Below are positions 31,661-40,626 of a DNA stretch of 55,830 nucleotides, in pieces. Made by a program: the position numbers and the translations under genes. This stretch comes from an uncultured Eubacteriales bacterium. Its GTDB lineage: Bacteria; Bacillota; Clostridia; Oscillospirales; Acutalibacteraceae. Every line of letters starts with the position of its first letter. The first letter of the stretch is position 1. The stretch covers positions 1-55,830 of the forward strand of contig CAJKBQ010000020.1 in assembly GCA_905198155.1 (NCBI GenBank), read 5' to 3'. The notes below the pieces were generated by a model, which was given only the letters and a program-made list of their open reading frames with translations, did no database searches and had not been told where the DNA came from.

Positions 31661-32354
31661 GCAATTTTGGAATTCAGAAACCGTGCAGGAAGCCATCGAG
31701 ATCCTGTACACCGATATGCCGCTGGCGCTGTGGGAAACGGTATACGCCACGGTATTGTCCACCTTTTTCGCGATTGTGCTCGGCCTGCCGCTCGGCGTGC
31801 TGCTGGTCGCCGGCGAAAAAGACGGCGTGCGCCCGCTGCCGCGCTGGCTGATGCAGGTGCTGAACATCCTGATTAACCTGCTGCGCTCCATCCCGTTCCT
31901 GATCCTGATGATTATGGTCATCCCGCTGACGCGCCTCATCGTCGGCACCAGCGTCGGCACCATGGCATCGGTCGTTCCGCTGGTCATCGCCGCATTCCCG
32001 TTCGTCGCGCGCCTAGTAGAAAGCAGCCTGCGCGAAGTCAACCCCAATATCATCGAAGCCGCGCAAAGCATGGGTGCCTCGCCGATGCAGATCATCTGCA
32101 AAGTAATGCTGCCGGAAAGCGTCCCCTCGCTGATCTCCAACGCCACCATCGCCATCACCACCATCCTCGGCTACACCGCCATGAGCGGCATCATCGGCGG
32201 CGGCGGCCTTGGCAAAATCGCGATCAACTACGGCTACTACCGGTACAAATATCTGGTCATGCTGTTCGCCGTGATTATCCTGATCGTGCTGGTGCAGGTG
32301 TTCCAAAGCATCGGCACCAAACTGGCCGTCAAGTGCGACCGGCGGCTGAAATAA
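31653..32354 (+). CDS. metI: Methionine-type ABC transporter permease MetI
   Basis: A 233-residue permease with five to six helices. The coupling loop SSLREVNPNIIEAAQSMGAS followed by AMSGIIGGGGLGKIAINYGY is diagnostic for MetI. The ATG at 31653 has GGAGG upstream and overlaps the metN stop. Last gene of the operon before a terminator. Confidence 0.95.
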   Translation: MFEQFWNSETVQEAIEILYTDMPLALWETVYATVLSTFFAIVLGLPLGVLLVAGEKDGVRPLPRWLMQVLNILINLLRSIPFLILMIMVIPLTRLIVGTSVGTMASVVPLVIAAFPFVARLVESSLREVNPNIIEAAQSMGASPMQIICKVMLPESVPSLISNATIAITTILGYTAMSGIIGGGGLGKIAINYGYYRYKYLVMLFAVIILIVLVQVFQSIGTKLAVKCDRRLK

Positions 32355-32375
32355 TCCGCACATCTGCGCAAAATC

Positions 32376-32418
32376 AAAAACTCCGCCGTGCATCGTTGAG
32401 GTGCGCCGCGGAGTTTTT
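32376..32418. terminator. Bidirectional terminator between metI and the Wzz-like gene
   Basis: ACTCCGC (32380-32386) pairs with GCGGAGT (32408-32414), with TTTTTCG on the plus side and TTTTTG on the minus side. It serves both convergent genes. Confidence 0.85.
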
Positions 32419-32432
32419 CGATTCAATTTGTC

Positions 32433-33629
32433 TTACAGTTCCATCACGCCGAGCACTTGGCTGTGCGAGATCGTCAGCAGCTTCATCAGCGCGGCAATGT
32501 CGCGCGTGTCGGATCCACGTTTGGCTTCCGCCAGTACCACGCTGGCATTTTTCAGCCGTTCGGTCGATTCGGGATCATGCAGCGCATTGGCCGCCGTGTC
32601 CAGCGTCCACGATTCCGGCAGCGCTGCGCGCAGCGCCTCAGCCGCCGCTTGCAGCCGATCCGCCGGTACCGTCCCGGCCAGCACAATCTGCTGCGCGCCG
32701 TCCGGAATCTGCACGGCCAGCTTGGCCGCCGCCTGACTGCACACCATCGCCGCATTCACTTCGCGCGGCTCGCCGGACGCCCGATCCAGCGCGCGGTCCA
32801 GCGCGGTTTTGTGCTTATTTTTTGACGTATACAAACTGCCCAGCAGCGGAATTCGGTACGCATCGGTCAATTCTGCCGCATTTTGCAGCTTGTGCGACAG
32901 CAGCGCTGCCAGGAACATCCACCCGGCCACGACCAGCGCGCCCAGCACGCCGCCCGCCAGCGCAAACAGGATGATTTTCTTCGTGCTGACCGGCGCCGCC
33001 GTCGTTCCGTCCGCCGCATCGAGCGCTTCCTGCGCCTTTTTCAGTTCCGCGTTTGCTTTGTCAACATCTTTTCCCAAATTGGTCGTGCTGCGCGCCAACG
33101 ACCCGCTGATCGCAGCTTCCAGCGTACGAATCTCCGCCTCGGTGTTGGCAATATCCTGTTCCCACGTCCAAATCCGGTTCTGAATCGACTGAATCTGGTT
33201 GTGCAAATCGATAATCTGCGTCATCAGCACCGCAGCCGATTCGCCGGACGCACCGTCGTACAGTTTTTCCAGCCGGTCGAGTATCTTCGTATCCGCCTCA
33301 ATCTCGGTGTTCTGCGCTTCAATCTGCTTCTTCATCCGCGCAATGGCATCCTGCTTCGTTGTGATGGACTGTTTGTTGGCCGTGATCTGCTCCTGCACTT
33401 CGAGTTTGCTGTCCACAAGTGCGTCGCGCTTGCTTTCAGCCTCATCCACCGCTGTCTGCAAATTTTCCAGCTGCGACTCGCTCACCGCCGCCTGCGCCGG
33501 TTTCATCGCCTTGTAGCCGCTGAGCAGCAGCGCGCCGATCACGATTGCAATCACAACCACCCGCCATTGCTTCAAATAATCAAAAATCAGCTGTTTCAAG
33601 TCGATGGTGCGTTCTGTATCTTGATTCAT
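32433..33629 (-). CDS. Wzz/CpsC-like coiled-coil membrane protein
   Basis: A 398-residue protein with a membrane segment at about 22-40, a long charged coiled coil (about 50-205, rich in Glu/Lys/Gln heptads), a second membrane segment at about 217-243, and a cytoplasmic domain. This topology resembles polysaccharide chain-length regulators (Wzz/CpsC). The cytoplasmic part resembles the nucleotide-binding fold of the paired BY-kinases (QIVLAGTVPADRL, SVVLAEAKRGSDTRDI) but lacks a Walker A motif, so it would be inactive. No polysaccharide genes flank it. GGAG lies 12 nt upstream. Confidence 0.7.
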   Translation of the reverse strand: MNQDTERTIDLKQLIFDYLKQWRVVVIAIVIGALLLSGYKAMKPAQAAVSESQLENLQTAVDEAESKRDALVDSKLEVQEQITANKQSITTKQDAIARMKKQIEAQNTEIEADTKILDRLEKLYDGASGESAAVLMTQIIDLHNQIQSIQNRIWTWEQDIANTEAEIRTLEAAISGSLARSTTNLGKDVDKANAELKKAQEALDAADGTTAAPVSTKKIILFALAGGVLGALVVAGWMFLAALLSHKLQNAAELTDAYRIPLLGSLYTSKNKHKTALDRALDRASGEPREVNAAMVCSQAAAKLAVQIPDGAQQIVLAGTVPADRLQAAAEALRAALPESWTLDTAANALHDPESTERLKNASVVLAEAKRGSDTRDIAALMKLLTISHSQVLGVMEL

Positions 33630-33817
33630 GGGTTATTCAAGCTCCAATCTCTGTCGAATATTCCGGAAAATCGTCCGGCGACTTCCGGGGAAAACTGCTT
33701 TTCATTATACCATCAATCGCCCCGTCCGTCAACTATTATCCCCGAAAAAACCGAAAAAGCCGCCTGTTTTGCGGAAGAATCGCACGTTTCTTACGGCAGG
33801 ATTCCGGCTCTGCCACC

Positions 33818-33864
33818 CAAAAACGCCCCCACCCGCGAAAATTCCTTTTCGCAGGCAGGGGCGT
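33818..33864 (-). terminator. Terminator of the ribosomal protein operon
   Basis: ACGCCCC (33823-33829) pairs with GGGGCGT (33858-33864), with an inner CGCGAAAA/TTTTCGC stem. On the minus strand it is followed by TTTTTGGG. It lies about 40 nt past rplQ. Confidence 0.9.
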
Positions 33865-33905
33865 GCAAATCAACTTTTCAGCAGATCGTGCAGCGGGTCA
33901 ACGAA

Positions 33906-34247
33906 TCAGACCAGCTCGATGATCGCCATTTCGGCAGCGTCGCCGCGGCGGGCGCCGGTTTTGATGATGCGGGTGTAGCCGCCGTTCATCTCCGCGTACT
34001 TCGGCGCAATCTCATCGAACAGTTTCTTGCAAACCGCTTCCTTCGTCACGAACGACAGCACCATGCGTTTGTTGTGCAGGGTGTTCTCCTTCGCGATGGT
34101 AATCAGCTTCTCGGTGAGGGCGCTGACTTCCTTCGCGCGGGTGACGGTGGTTTCAATTCTGCCTTTTTCCAGCAGGAAGGTGACCATGCAGCGGAGCATC
34201 GCGGTGCGGTGCGCGGTCGGTCTTCCGAGTTTTCTGGTTCCGGACAT
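33906..34247 (-). CDS. rplQ: Ribosomal protein L17
   Basis: A 113-residue large-subunit protein. KLGRPTAHRTAMLRCMVTFLLE and RIETTVTRAKEVSALTEKLIT are the L17 signature. Length is usual for Firmicutes. Last gene of the operon, 34 nt after rpoA and 40 nt before a strong terminator. Confidence 0.97.
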   Translation of the reverse strand: MSGTRKLGRPTAHRTAMLRCMVTFLLEKGRIETTVTRAKEVSALTEKLITIAKENTLHNKRMVLSFVTKEAVCKKLFDEIAPKYAEMNGGYTRIIKTGARRGDAAEMAIIELV

Positions 34248-34281
34248 CGAAATTCACTCCTTTACCGAATATAGGGGGCTG

Positions 34282-35235
34282 TTATTCCTCTTCTTTGCGC
34301 AGGTCGAACCCAAGGTTGTTGAGCTTCTGGATCACTTCTTCCAGCGACTTCCGGCCCAGGTTGCGCACCTTCATCATGTCGTCCTCGGACTTGTTAATCA
34401 GGTCCGCCACGGTGTTGATACCCGCGCGTTTCAGGCAGTTGAACGAGCGAACCGACAGGTCCAGCTCTTCAATTGTCATATCGAGCACTTTTTCCTTGTC
34501 TTTGCTGTTTGTTTCCACCATAATCTCGGCGTTGCTGCCCCGGTCGGACAGATCCACAAACAGGTTCAGGTGCTCGGTGAGGATCTTGGCGGCCAGCGAA
34601 ACCGCCTCTTGTGTCGTAATGGTCCCGTTGGTCCACACTTCCAGCGTCAGCCGGTCGAAGTCCATAAACTGACCTACGCGGGCATTTTCCACTACGTAGT
34701 TCACTTTGGACACCGGGGTGTAGATCGAATCCACCGGCAGAATGCCGATGATCGGGTTGGTCATGTTCTGCTTGTTGCGCTCGCCGGACACATATCCGCG
34801 GCCGCGGTCCAGGTTAATCTCCATGTAGAGCTTTGCGCCTTCGCCAAGCGTCGCAATGTGCATTTCCGGGTTGAGGATTTCAACCTCGCTGTCGCACTTG
34901 ATATTGCCCGCGCAAACTTCGCATGGCCCTTCGGCGTCGATCACAACGGTTTTGGGGCCGTCGCAGTGGAGCTTCGCGATCAATCCTTTGATGTTGAGGA
35001 CGATCTCGGTCACATCCTCTTTGACGCCGGGGATCGTGGAAAACTCGTGCAGCACGCCGTCAATCTTGATCGACGTCACCGCATGACCCGGCAGCGATGA
35101 CAGCAGCACCCGCCGCAGGCTGTTGCCCAGCGTGATGCCGAAGCCGCGCTCCAGCGGCTCTACGACGAACTTGCCGTAGGTTCCGTCGGGGGAAAGGTCC
35201 AGTGCTTCGATTTTGGGTTTCTCAATCTCTATCAT
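34282..35235 (-). CDS. rpoA: RNA polymerase alpha subunit
   Basis: A 317-residue subunit that nucleates RNA polymerase assembly. The N-terminal dimerisation domain has GFGITLGNSLRRVLLSSLPG. A linker near residue 235 is followed by the C-terminal DNA/activator-binding domain (LDLSVRSFNCLKRAGINTVADL, RNLGRKSLEEV). The ATG at 35235 is fixed by GGAGG 8 nt upstream. It lies between rpsD and rplQ as in most Firmicutes. Confidence 0.97.
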   Translation of the reverse strand: MIEIEKPKIEALDLSPDGTYGKFVVEPLERGFGITLGNSLRRVLLSSLPGHAVTSIKIDGVLHEFSTIPGVKEDVTEIVLNIKGLIAKLHCDGPKTVVIDAEGPCEVCAGNIKCDSEVEILNPEMHIATLGEGAKLYMEINLDRGRGYVSGERNKQNMTNPIIGILPVDSIYTPVSKVNYVVENARVGQFMDFDRLTLEVWTNGTITTQEAVSLAAKILTEHLNLFVDLSDRGSNAEIMVETNSKDKEKVLDMTIEELDLSVRSFNCLKRAGINTVADLINKSEDDMMKVRNLGRKSLEEVIQKLNNLGFDLRKEEE

Positions 35236-35317
35236 TTTGCGAACCTCCTTTGACAATTGCGGGCGGAGCAGCGCGCTCCGCCGCCGGATTTGTCTGCCAT
35301 ACAGCTGCTATGCTGCA

Positions 35318-35944
35318 TTATTTGGAGTACAACTCAACGATGAGAGTTTCTTCGACCTGCAAATCCACGTCGGAACGCTCCGGAACCGCCGCCACTTTCG
35401 CGGTGTGGTTGGCGCGGTCGATGTCGAGCCACTTCGGCACCGGGCGGGAAGCATTCGCTTCCAGCACTGCCTTGATCTTTTCAGAGCTGAGCGAGCCTTC
35501 TTTGATCGCGATCGTCTCGCCGACCTTCGTCAGGTACGACGGAATGTCCACGCGGCGGCCGTTCACGGTGAAATGTCCGTGCGTCACAAGCTGACGCGCT
35601 TCCGCGCGGGAATTCGCCCAGCCCAGCCGGTACACCACGTTGTCCAGGCGGCTTTCCAGCACGAACAGCAGGTTTTCGCCCGCCTTGCCCGGCTTTTTGC
35701 TCGCGAGTTCAAAGTAATGACGGAACTGTTTTTCCAGCACGCCGTAGTAGCGGCGGGTCATCATCTTCGCCCGCAGCTGAACCCCGTACTCGGAATTCTT
35801 CTTGCGGCCCTGGCCGTGCTGGCCGGGCGCATATTCTCTGCGCGCAATCGCGCATTTATCGGTATAGCATCTGTCGCCTTTCAGGAACAGCTTCTGCCCT
35901 TCGCGGCGGCACAGTCTGCATACAGCACCGGTATATCTTGCCAT
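35318..35944 (-). CDS. rpsD: Ribosomal protein S4
   Basis: A 208-residue small-subunit assembly protein. It starts MARYTGAVCRLCRREGQKLF with a Cys pair (CRLC) and two more Cys downstream, suggesting a zinc-binding form. The S4 RNA-binding domain is at ESRLDNVVYRLGWANSRAEA. It has its place in the alpha part of the operon, after rpsK. Confidence 0.97.
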   Translation of the reverse strand: MARYTGAVCRLCRREGQKLFLKGDRCYTDKCAIARREYAPGQHGQGRKKNSEYGVQLRAKMMTRRYYGVLEKQFRHYFELASKKPGKAGENLLFVLESRLDNVVYRLGWANSRAEARQLVTHGHFTVNGRRVDIPSYLTKVGETIAIKEGSLSSEKIKAVLEANASRPVPKWLDIDRANHTAKVAAVPERSDVDLQVEETLIVELYSK

Positions 35945-35968
35945 ATCGTTACACCTCCAAAATTTGAA

Positions 35969-36370
35969 TCAAACGCGTCTTCTTTTCGGAGGACGGCATC
36001 CGTTGTGCGGGATCGGGGTCACGTCTTTGATCATGCTGACCTCAAGCCCAGCAGCCTGCAGCGCACGAATCGCCGCTTCGCGGCCGGCGCCCGGCCCTTT
36101 GACGTACACTTCAACGGACTTCATCCCGTGCTCCATCGCGGCTTTCGCAGCGGTTTCGGCTGCGGTCTGCGCGGCGTACGGCGTCGATTTCCGGGATCCG
36201 CGGAACCCCAGCTCACCGGCCGACGCCCACGATACAGCAGCGCCCTGCGTGTCGGTGATGGTAACGATGGTATTGTTAAACGTAGACTGAATGTGCGCAG
36301 CGCCGCGCTCGATATTCTTGCGCTCACGGCGGCGGACAACCGTCTTTTTCGCTCCCTTGCTTTGAGCCAT
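35969..36370 (-). CDS. rpsK: Ribosomal protein S11
   Basis: A 133-residue platform protein of the 30S subunit. AHIQSTFNNTIVTITDTQGA, SAGELGFRGSRKSTPYAAQ and the C-terminal NGCRPPKRRRV are diagnostic. 18 nt downstream of rpsM. Confidence 0.97.
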   Translation of the reverse strand: MAQSKGAKKTVVRRRERKNIERGAAHIQSTFNNTIVTITDTQGAAVSWASAGELGFRGSRKSTPYAAQTAAETAAKAAMEHGMKSVEVYVKGPGAGREAAIRALQAAGLEVSMIKDVTPIPHNGCRPPKRRRV

Positions 36371-36388
36371 TACGATTTCCCTCCTCGC

Positions 36389-36757
36389 TTACTTCTTCTT
36401 ATTGGCGATGGTCTTCTTCGGGCCTTTGCGGGTACGCGCGTTCGTTTTGGAACGCTGACCGCGAACCGGCAGACCTTTGCGGTGGCGAATCCCGCGGTAG
36501 CAGCCAATTTCAATCAGCCGCTTAATGTCAAACGCGACGTCGCGGCGCAGATCGCCTTCTACGTGGTAATGCTTGTCAATATAGTCGCGCAGCTTCGCAA
36601 CATCGTCCTCGTTCAGGTCGCGAACGCGGATATCCGGATTGATTCCAGTTGCGGCCAGAATGTCGCTGGCAGCTTTACGACCAATGCCGTAGATATAAGT
36701 AAGTCCAATTTCGACTCGCTTGTCTCTCGGCAAGTCAACACCGGCAATACGTGCCAT
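36389..36757 (-). CDS. rpsM: Ribosomal protein S13
   Basis: A 122-residue 30S head protein contacting tRNA and the 50S subunit. MARIAGVDLPRDKRVEIGLT at the start and the basic end RGQRSKTNARTRKGPKKT are typical. Between rpmJ and rpsK. Confidence 0.97.
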   Translation of the reverse strand: MARIAGVDLPRDKRVEIGLTYIYGIGRKAASDILAATGINPDIRVRDLNEDDVAKLRDYIDKHYHVEGDLRRDVAFDIKRLIEIGCYRGIRHRKGLPVRGQRSKTNARTRKGPKKTIANKKK

Positions 36758-36793
36758 TGTGATTGCACCTCCAAATAATCTCTGTGCTCAGGC

Positions 36794-36907
36794 TCAGCCC
36801 TGGCGCTGTTTGTGCTTCGGGTTTTCGCAAATCACCATGATCTTGCCTTTGCGTTTGATGATCTTGCATTTCTCGCACATTTTCTTTACAGAAGGTCTGA
36901 CTTTCAT
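36794..36907 (-). CDS. rpmJ: Ribosomal protein L36
   Basis: A 37-residue protein below usual ORF cut-offs. It starts MKVRPSVKKMCEKCKIIKRK and ends in a C..H pair, so it is the zinc-binding form (Cys11, Cys14, Cys27, His32). AGGAGG lies upstream. Position between infA and rpsM is canonical. Confidence 0.95.
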   Translation of the reverse strand: MKVRPSVKKMCEKCKIIKRKGKIMVICENPKHKQRQG

Positions 36908-36938
36908 TGTGATGATGCCTCCTTGTCTTTGGTTCCGT

Positions 36939-37157
36939 TTACTTGGAACGCCATGTGATCCGGCCCTTCGTCAGATCGTACGGGGACATTTCCACCGTGA
37001 CTTTGTCACCGGGCAGAATGCGGATAAAGTTCATCCGCAGCTTGCCGGAAATGTGCGCCAGGATCTTGTGGCCGTTCTGAAGCTCTACCTGAAAGGTCGC
37101 GTTGGGCAACGCATCCGTTACCACGCCTTCCAGTTCGATAACGTCCTGTTTCGACAA
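36939..37157 (-). CDS. infA: Translation initiation factor IF-1
   Basis: A 72-residue OB-fold protein that blocks the 30S A site during initiation. VIELEGVVTDALPNATFQVE and KLRMNFIRILPGDKVTVEM are diagnostic. The start is a TTG at 37157 with GGAGG 8 nt upstream; no ATG is available in frame. Confidence 0.96.
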   Translation of the reverse strand: MSKQDVIELEGVVTDALPNATFQVELQNGHKILAHISGKLRMNFIRILPGDKVTVEMSPYDLTKGRITWRSK

Positions 37158-37221
37158 ATTGAATTCCTCCTCGTGCTGGCCGACCGGCGCGGTTGGGCGC
37201 CGCCGGCGGATCGGAGATCGG

Positions 37222-37977
37222 TCAATCGGGCAGGGTAAGAATCACCGGCCCGTCAACCGTAACGGCGATACTGTGTTCAAAATGGGCCGACAGGCTTCCG
37301 TCGGCCGTGACGGTCGTCCAGCCGTCCGGCTGCACAACAACGTCTGGTCCCCCGGCGTTCACCATCGGCTCAATCGCGATGGCGGTACCGGGCAACAGCC
37401 TCGCCCCTCTCCCGGCTTCGCCGAAATTGGGTACCTCAGGAGCCTCATGGATACGCGCGCCTACGCCATGGCCGACGAACTGCCGTACCACCGAGTAACC
37501 GCGCGCCTCAGCATACCGCTGAACCGCACTGGACACGTCGCCCACCCGGCTGCCGGGCTGCGCGTGCGCAATTCCTTCCATCAGCGCGCCGCGCGTGGCA
37601 TCGAGCAGCGCCTGTGCTTCGGCAGAGATGTCGCCGCACGCAAACGTCCACGCGTTGTCGCCGTGAAACCCGGCGAAATACGCGCCCACGTCGATGCTGA
37701 CGATGTCGCCCTGCTTCAAAATGCGATGTCCGGGTATGCCGTGGATGACCTGATCGTTGACTGAAATGCACGCCGACGCCGGGAACCCATTGTAGCCGCG
37801 AAACGAAGGAGTCGCCCCCTCGCGTTCGATGCACCGCCGGGCAATCCGATCCAGCTCTGCGGTCGAAACCCCTGGTTCCACCGCATCGCCTGCCGCGCGC
37901 AGCGCCAAAGCGGAGATCCGCCCGGCCTGCCGCATCCATCCGAGTTCGCGGGGTGTTTTCAGTACGATCATCCCCAC
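37222..37977 (-). CDS. map: Methionine aminopeptidase, type I
   Basis: About 251 residues. It removes the N-terminal Met from new proteins using two metal ions. Metal ligands are visible: DVGAYFAGFHGDNAWTF (two Asp), GHGVGARIHEAP (His), IAIEPMV (Glu) and HFEHSIAVT (Glu). GGAGGG sits 8 nt before a GTG at 37977 and 14 nt before the ATG at 37971, so the GTG start is preferred by two codons. A few nucleotides separate it from the adk stop. Confidence 0.95.
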   Translation of the reverse strand: MGMIVLKTPRELGWMRQAGRISALALRAAGDAVEPGVSTAELDRIARRCIEREGATPSFRGYNGFPASACISVNDQVIHGIPGHRILKQGDIVSIDVGAYFAGFHGDNAWTFACGDISAEAQALLDATRGALMEGIAHAQPGSRVGDVSSAVQRYAEARGYSVVRQFVGHGVGARIHEAPEVPNFGEAGRGARLLPGTAIAIEPMVNAGGPDVVVQPDGWTTVTADGSLSAHFEHSIAVTVDGPVILTLPD

Positions 37978-37981
37978 CGTA

Positions 37982-38614
37982 TTATCCCTCCACCTCGGCA
38001 AGCGTCAGGCGCGTGGTATCCGCCACTTCTTCCTGACCCTGCACAATGCGGAGCTTGCCCTGCTGCTGATAATACGTTTTCAGCGGTTCGGTCTGCTCGT
38101 GATACACACGCAGCCGTTCGCGAACCGTGTCGGGGTGGTCATCTCTGCGCTGAACCAGGGCGCCTCCGCAAGTGTCGCACGCGCCGTCCGTCTCCGGCTT
38201 TTTGTAAAGCAGGTGATAGCTGGCGCCGCACTTTTCGCAGACGCGGCGGCCGGACATCCGGGCCGTGATCCGGTCGTCGGACACTTCAATGTCGATGACC
38301 TTGTCAATTCTCACGCCCATCGCGTCCAGCGCCTCGGCCTGAGCAATGGTTCTCGGAAACCCGTCCAGAACGAACCCATTCGCGCAATCGGGCTGCGCCA
38401 GCCGGTCGCGGATGATGTCGATCACGACCTCATCCGGTACCAGTTGACCCGCATCGGTGTACGCTTTGAGCCGTTTTCCGGCCTCAGTGCCGCTCTTCAG
38501 CGCCGCACGAATGATATTCCCGGTCGAAATTGCCGGGATGTGGAGCTTTTCGCAGATGATTTCCGCCTGGGTACCTTTTCCGGCGCCGGGGGCGCCAAGC
38601 ATAATGATGTTCAT
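37982..38614 (-). CDS. adk: Adenylate kinase
   Basis: A 210-residue enzyme interconverting ATP + AMP and 2 ADP. It has the P-loop GAPGAGKGTQ (8-17), FVLDGFPRT, and a LID domain with CEKC and CDTC, a zinc-binding LID usual in Gram-positives. Located after secY, as in many Firmicutes. Confidence 0.97.
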   Translation of the reverse strand: MNIIMLGAPGAGKGTQAEIICEKLHIPAISTGNIIRAALKSGTEAGKRLKAYTDAGQLVPDEVVIDIIRDRLAQPDCANGFVLDGFPRTIAQAEALDAMGVRIDKVIDIEVSDDRITARMSGRRVCEKCGASYHLLYKKPETDGACDTCGGALVQRRDDHPDTVRERLRVYHEQTEPLKTYYQQQGKLRIVQGQEEVADTTRLTLAEVEG

Positions 38615-38658
38615 ATCAACAACCCTTTCTACTCAGCTCGCCTCTGCGGGGAATCGGC

Positions 38659-39969
38659 TTACTCCAAAAAGCCTTTGTAGTGCCGCATCAGCATCTGCGA
38701 TTCGATCGACCGCACCGTTTCGAGTGCAACACCCACCACGATGATGATCGACGTGCCGCCCAAGGAAATGTTCATGCCGGTAATCGCCGCGCTGATCGTC
38801 GGCAGAATCGCGATCACTGCGAGGAACAGTGCGCCGATCAGCGTGATCTTCGCCAGAATCTTGGACAGGTAGTCGCTCGTCGGCTTACCCGGCCGAATGC
38901 CCGGGATCGCGCCGTTGTTCTTGCGGAGATTATTGGCCATTTCCAGCGGATTATACTGGATCGCCGTATAGAAATAGGCGAACGCAATAATGAACACGAA
39001 ATAGAGAATGGCATACAGCCACCCGCCGGACGAAAACGCCTTGAAGAATTTATCCCAAAAGCTGTCCGTTTTCGGCGTGTAGAACAGCCGGATCGTGCTC
39101 GGAATCGACAGAATCGAGCTGGCGAAGATGATCGGCATCACGCCGGACATATTCACCTTGATCGGCATATGCGTGCTTTGGCCGCCGTATACCTTCCGGC
39201 CCACCACGCGTTTGGCGTACTGCACCGGAATGCGCCGCTCGGCATCGTTCATGAAAACGATCACCCAGATCAGCGCCAGGAAAAGCACCAGCACCACCGG
39301 CACCGCGATCAGATATTTGGACTGACCGTTGACGCCCATCCGGAAGTATTCAACGAACGCCACCACCAGCTGCGGCAGCCGCGCAACGATACCGGCAAAC
39401 AGGATGATCGAGATGCCGTTTCCGACGCCGTACTGGTTGATCTGCTCACCGAGCCACATCACCAGCGCAGAGCCGGCCGTGAACGTGAACACAATCACCA
39501 ATGCCGCGAACACACCGGCGAACCCTTCCGTGTACTCCACCGCTTTGGAATTGCGGAGATAGAAGTAGTACGCGACGCCTTGCAGCAGCGCCAGCCCCAC
39601 GGTCGTGTACCGGGTGATGGTTCCCAGCTTCTTGCGGCCGGCTTCCCCGTCTTTCGCGATTTCCGCGAGCGCCGGGATCGCCACCGTCAGCAGCTGGATG
39701 ATGATGGAGGAGTTGATGTACGGCGTGATCGACATCGCAAACAGCGTTGCGTGTTCAAACGCGCCGCCGGACATAATGTTCAGGTAACCGATCAGGTTGC
39801 TGCTGGAACTGTCCGTGATCGGAGCCATGATCTCTTTGAGCACTGCTCCGTCGATAAACGGGACCGGAATTGCCGCACCAACACGGAACACCACGATGAT
39901 AAACAGCGTAAAGAGGAACTTTTTGCGAAGTTCCGGGATCTTCCATGCATTTTTAATGGTTTCGATCAA
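38659..39969 (-). CDS. secY: Protein translocase channel SecY
   Basis: A 436-residue ten-helix channel of the Sec pathway. AIPVPFIDGAVL near the N-terminus, the first repeat ALFAMSITPYINSSIIIQLL, and the cytoplasmic loop NNGAIPGIRPGKPTSDYL are diagnostic. The start is a TTG at 39969 with GAGGTGA upstream, overlapping the end region of rplO. It has its usual place between rplO and adk. Confidence 0.96.
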   Translation of the reverse strand: MIETIKNAWKIPELRKKFLFTLFIIVVFRVGAAIPVPFIDGAVLKEIMAPITDSSSSNLIGYLNIMSGGAFEHATLFAMSITPYINSSIIIQLLTVAIPALAEIAKDGEAGRKKLGTITRYTTVGLALLQGVAYYFYLRNSKAVEYTEGFAGVFAALVIVFTFTAGSALVMWLGEQINQYGVGNGISIILFAGIVARLPQLVVAFVEYFRMGVNGQSKYLIAVPVVLVLFLALIWVIVFMNDAERRIPVQYAKRVVGRKVYGGQSTHMPIKVNMSGVMPIIFASSILSIPSTIRLFYTPKTDSFWDKFFKAFSSGGWLYAILYFVFIIAFAYFYTAIQYNPLEMANNLRKNNGAIPGIRPGKPTSDYLSKILAKITLIGALFLAVIAILPTISAAITGMNISLGGTSIIIVVGVALETVRSIESQMLMRHYKGFLE

Positions 39970-39970
39970 T

Positions 39971-40411
39971 TCAGATCACCTCGGCCTTCCCGCCGGCATT
40001 CTCAATTTTCTGCTTCGCCGACTCGGAATACGCAGAAACTTGAACCGTCAGTTTTTTGGAAAGGTCGCCGTTGCCCAAAATTTTGATGGAATCGAACCAG
40101 CCCTTAACCAGGCCGGTCTCAACCAAAGCCGCCTCATTGACCACCGCGCCGTCCTCAAAGACGTTCAGCGCGCTGACATTGACCGCCGCAACGGTCTTGG
40201 CAAAAATGTTGTTGAACCCGCGCTTGGGAACCCGGCGCTGCAGCGGCATCTGGCCGCCTTCAAAGCCGGGGCGCATCCCGTGGCCGGCGCGCGCTTTCTG
40301 GCCTTTGTGGCCTTTGCCCGCGGTCTTGCCGTTGCCGGAACCGTAACCGCGGCCAATGCGCTTCGCAACCTTGCGGGAACCTTCAACCGGAGAAAGATCT
40401 TGCAGTTTCAT
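39971..40411 (-). CDS. rplO: Ribosomal protein L15
   Basis: A 146-residue protein. MKLQDLSPVEGSRK then the glycine/basic stretch RIGRGYGSGNGKTAGKGHKG and GFEGGQMPLQRRVPKRGF are signature. ATG 40411 follows GGAGG at 11 nt and matches the family start. Confidence 0.96.
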   Translation of the reverse strand: MKLQDLSPVEGSRKVAKRIGRGYGSGNGKTAGKGHKGQKARAGHGMRPGFEGGQMPLQRRVPKRGFNNIFAKTVAAVNVSALNVFEDGAVVNEAALVETGLVKGWFDSIKILGNGDLSKKLTVQVSAYSESAKQKIENAGGKAEVI

Positions 40412-40431
40412 GTGCCTTCGCACCTCCTTGT

Positions 40432-40611
40432 TTACGCTTCGATAACCTCGACGAGGTGGATGATTTTTGCAACTTTGCCTTTGGTCTGCGCGTTGTTCGG
40501 CTGAACGGTCACGTCGCCGATTTTGCGCAGCCCCAGGGAATACGCGGTTGCAATCTGGTCGTCTTTGTAGCCAATCAGGCTCTTTTTGAGCTTAATAGTC
40601 ACTTTATCCAT
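40432..40611 (-). CDS. rpmD: Ribosomal protein L30
   Basis: A 59-residue protein (MDKVTIKLKKSLIGYKDDQI, GLRKIGDVTVQPNNAQTKGK). The short form without a C-terminal extension is the usual bacterial type. Between rpsE and rplO, 15 nt after rpsE. Confidence 0.95.
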   Translation of the reverse strand: MDKVTIKLKKSLIGYKDDQIATAYSLGLRKIGDVTVQPNNAQTKGKVAKIIHLVEVIEA

Positions 40612-40626
40612 GAATTGCACCCCCGA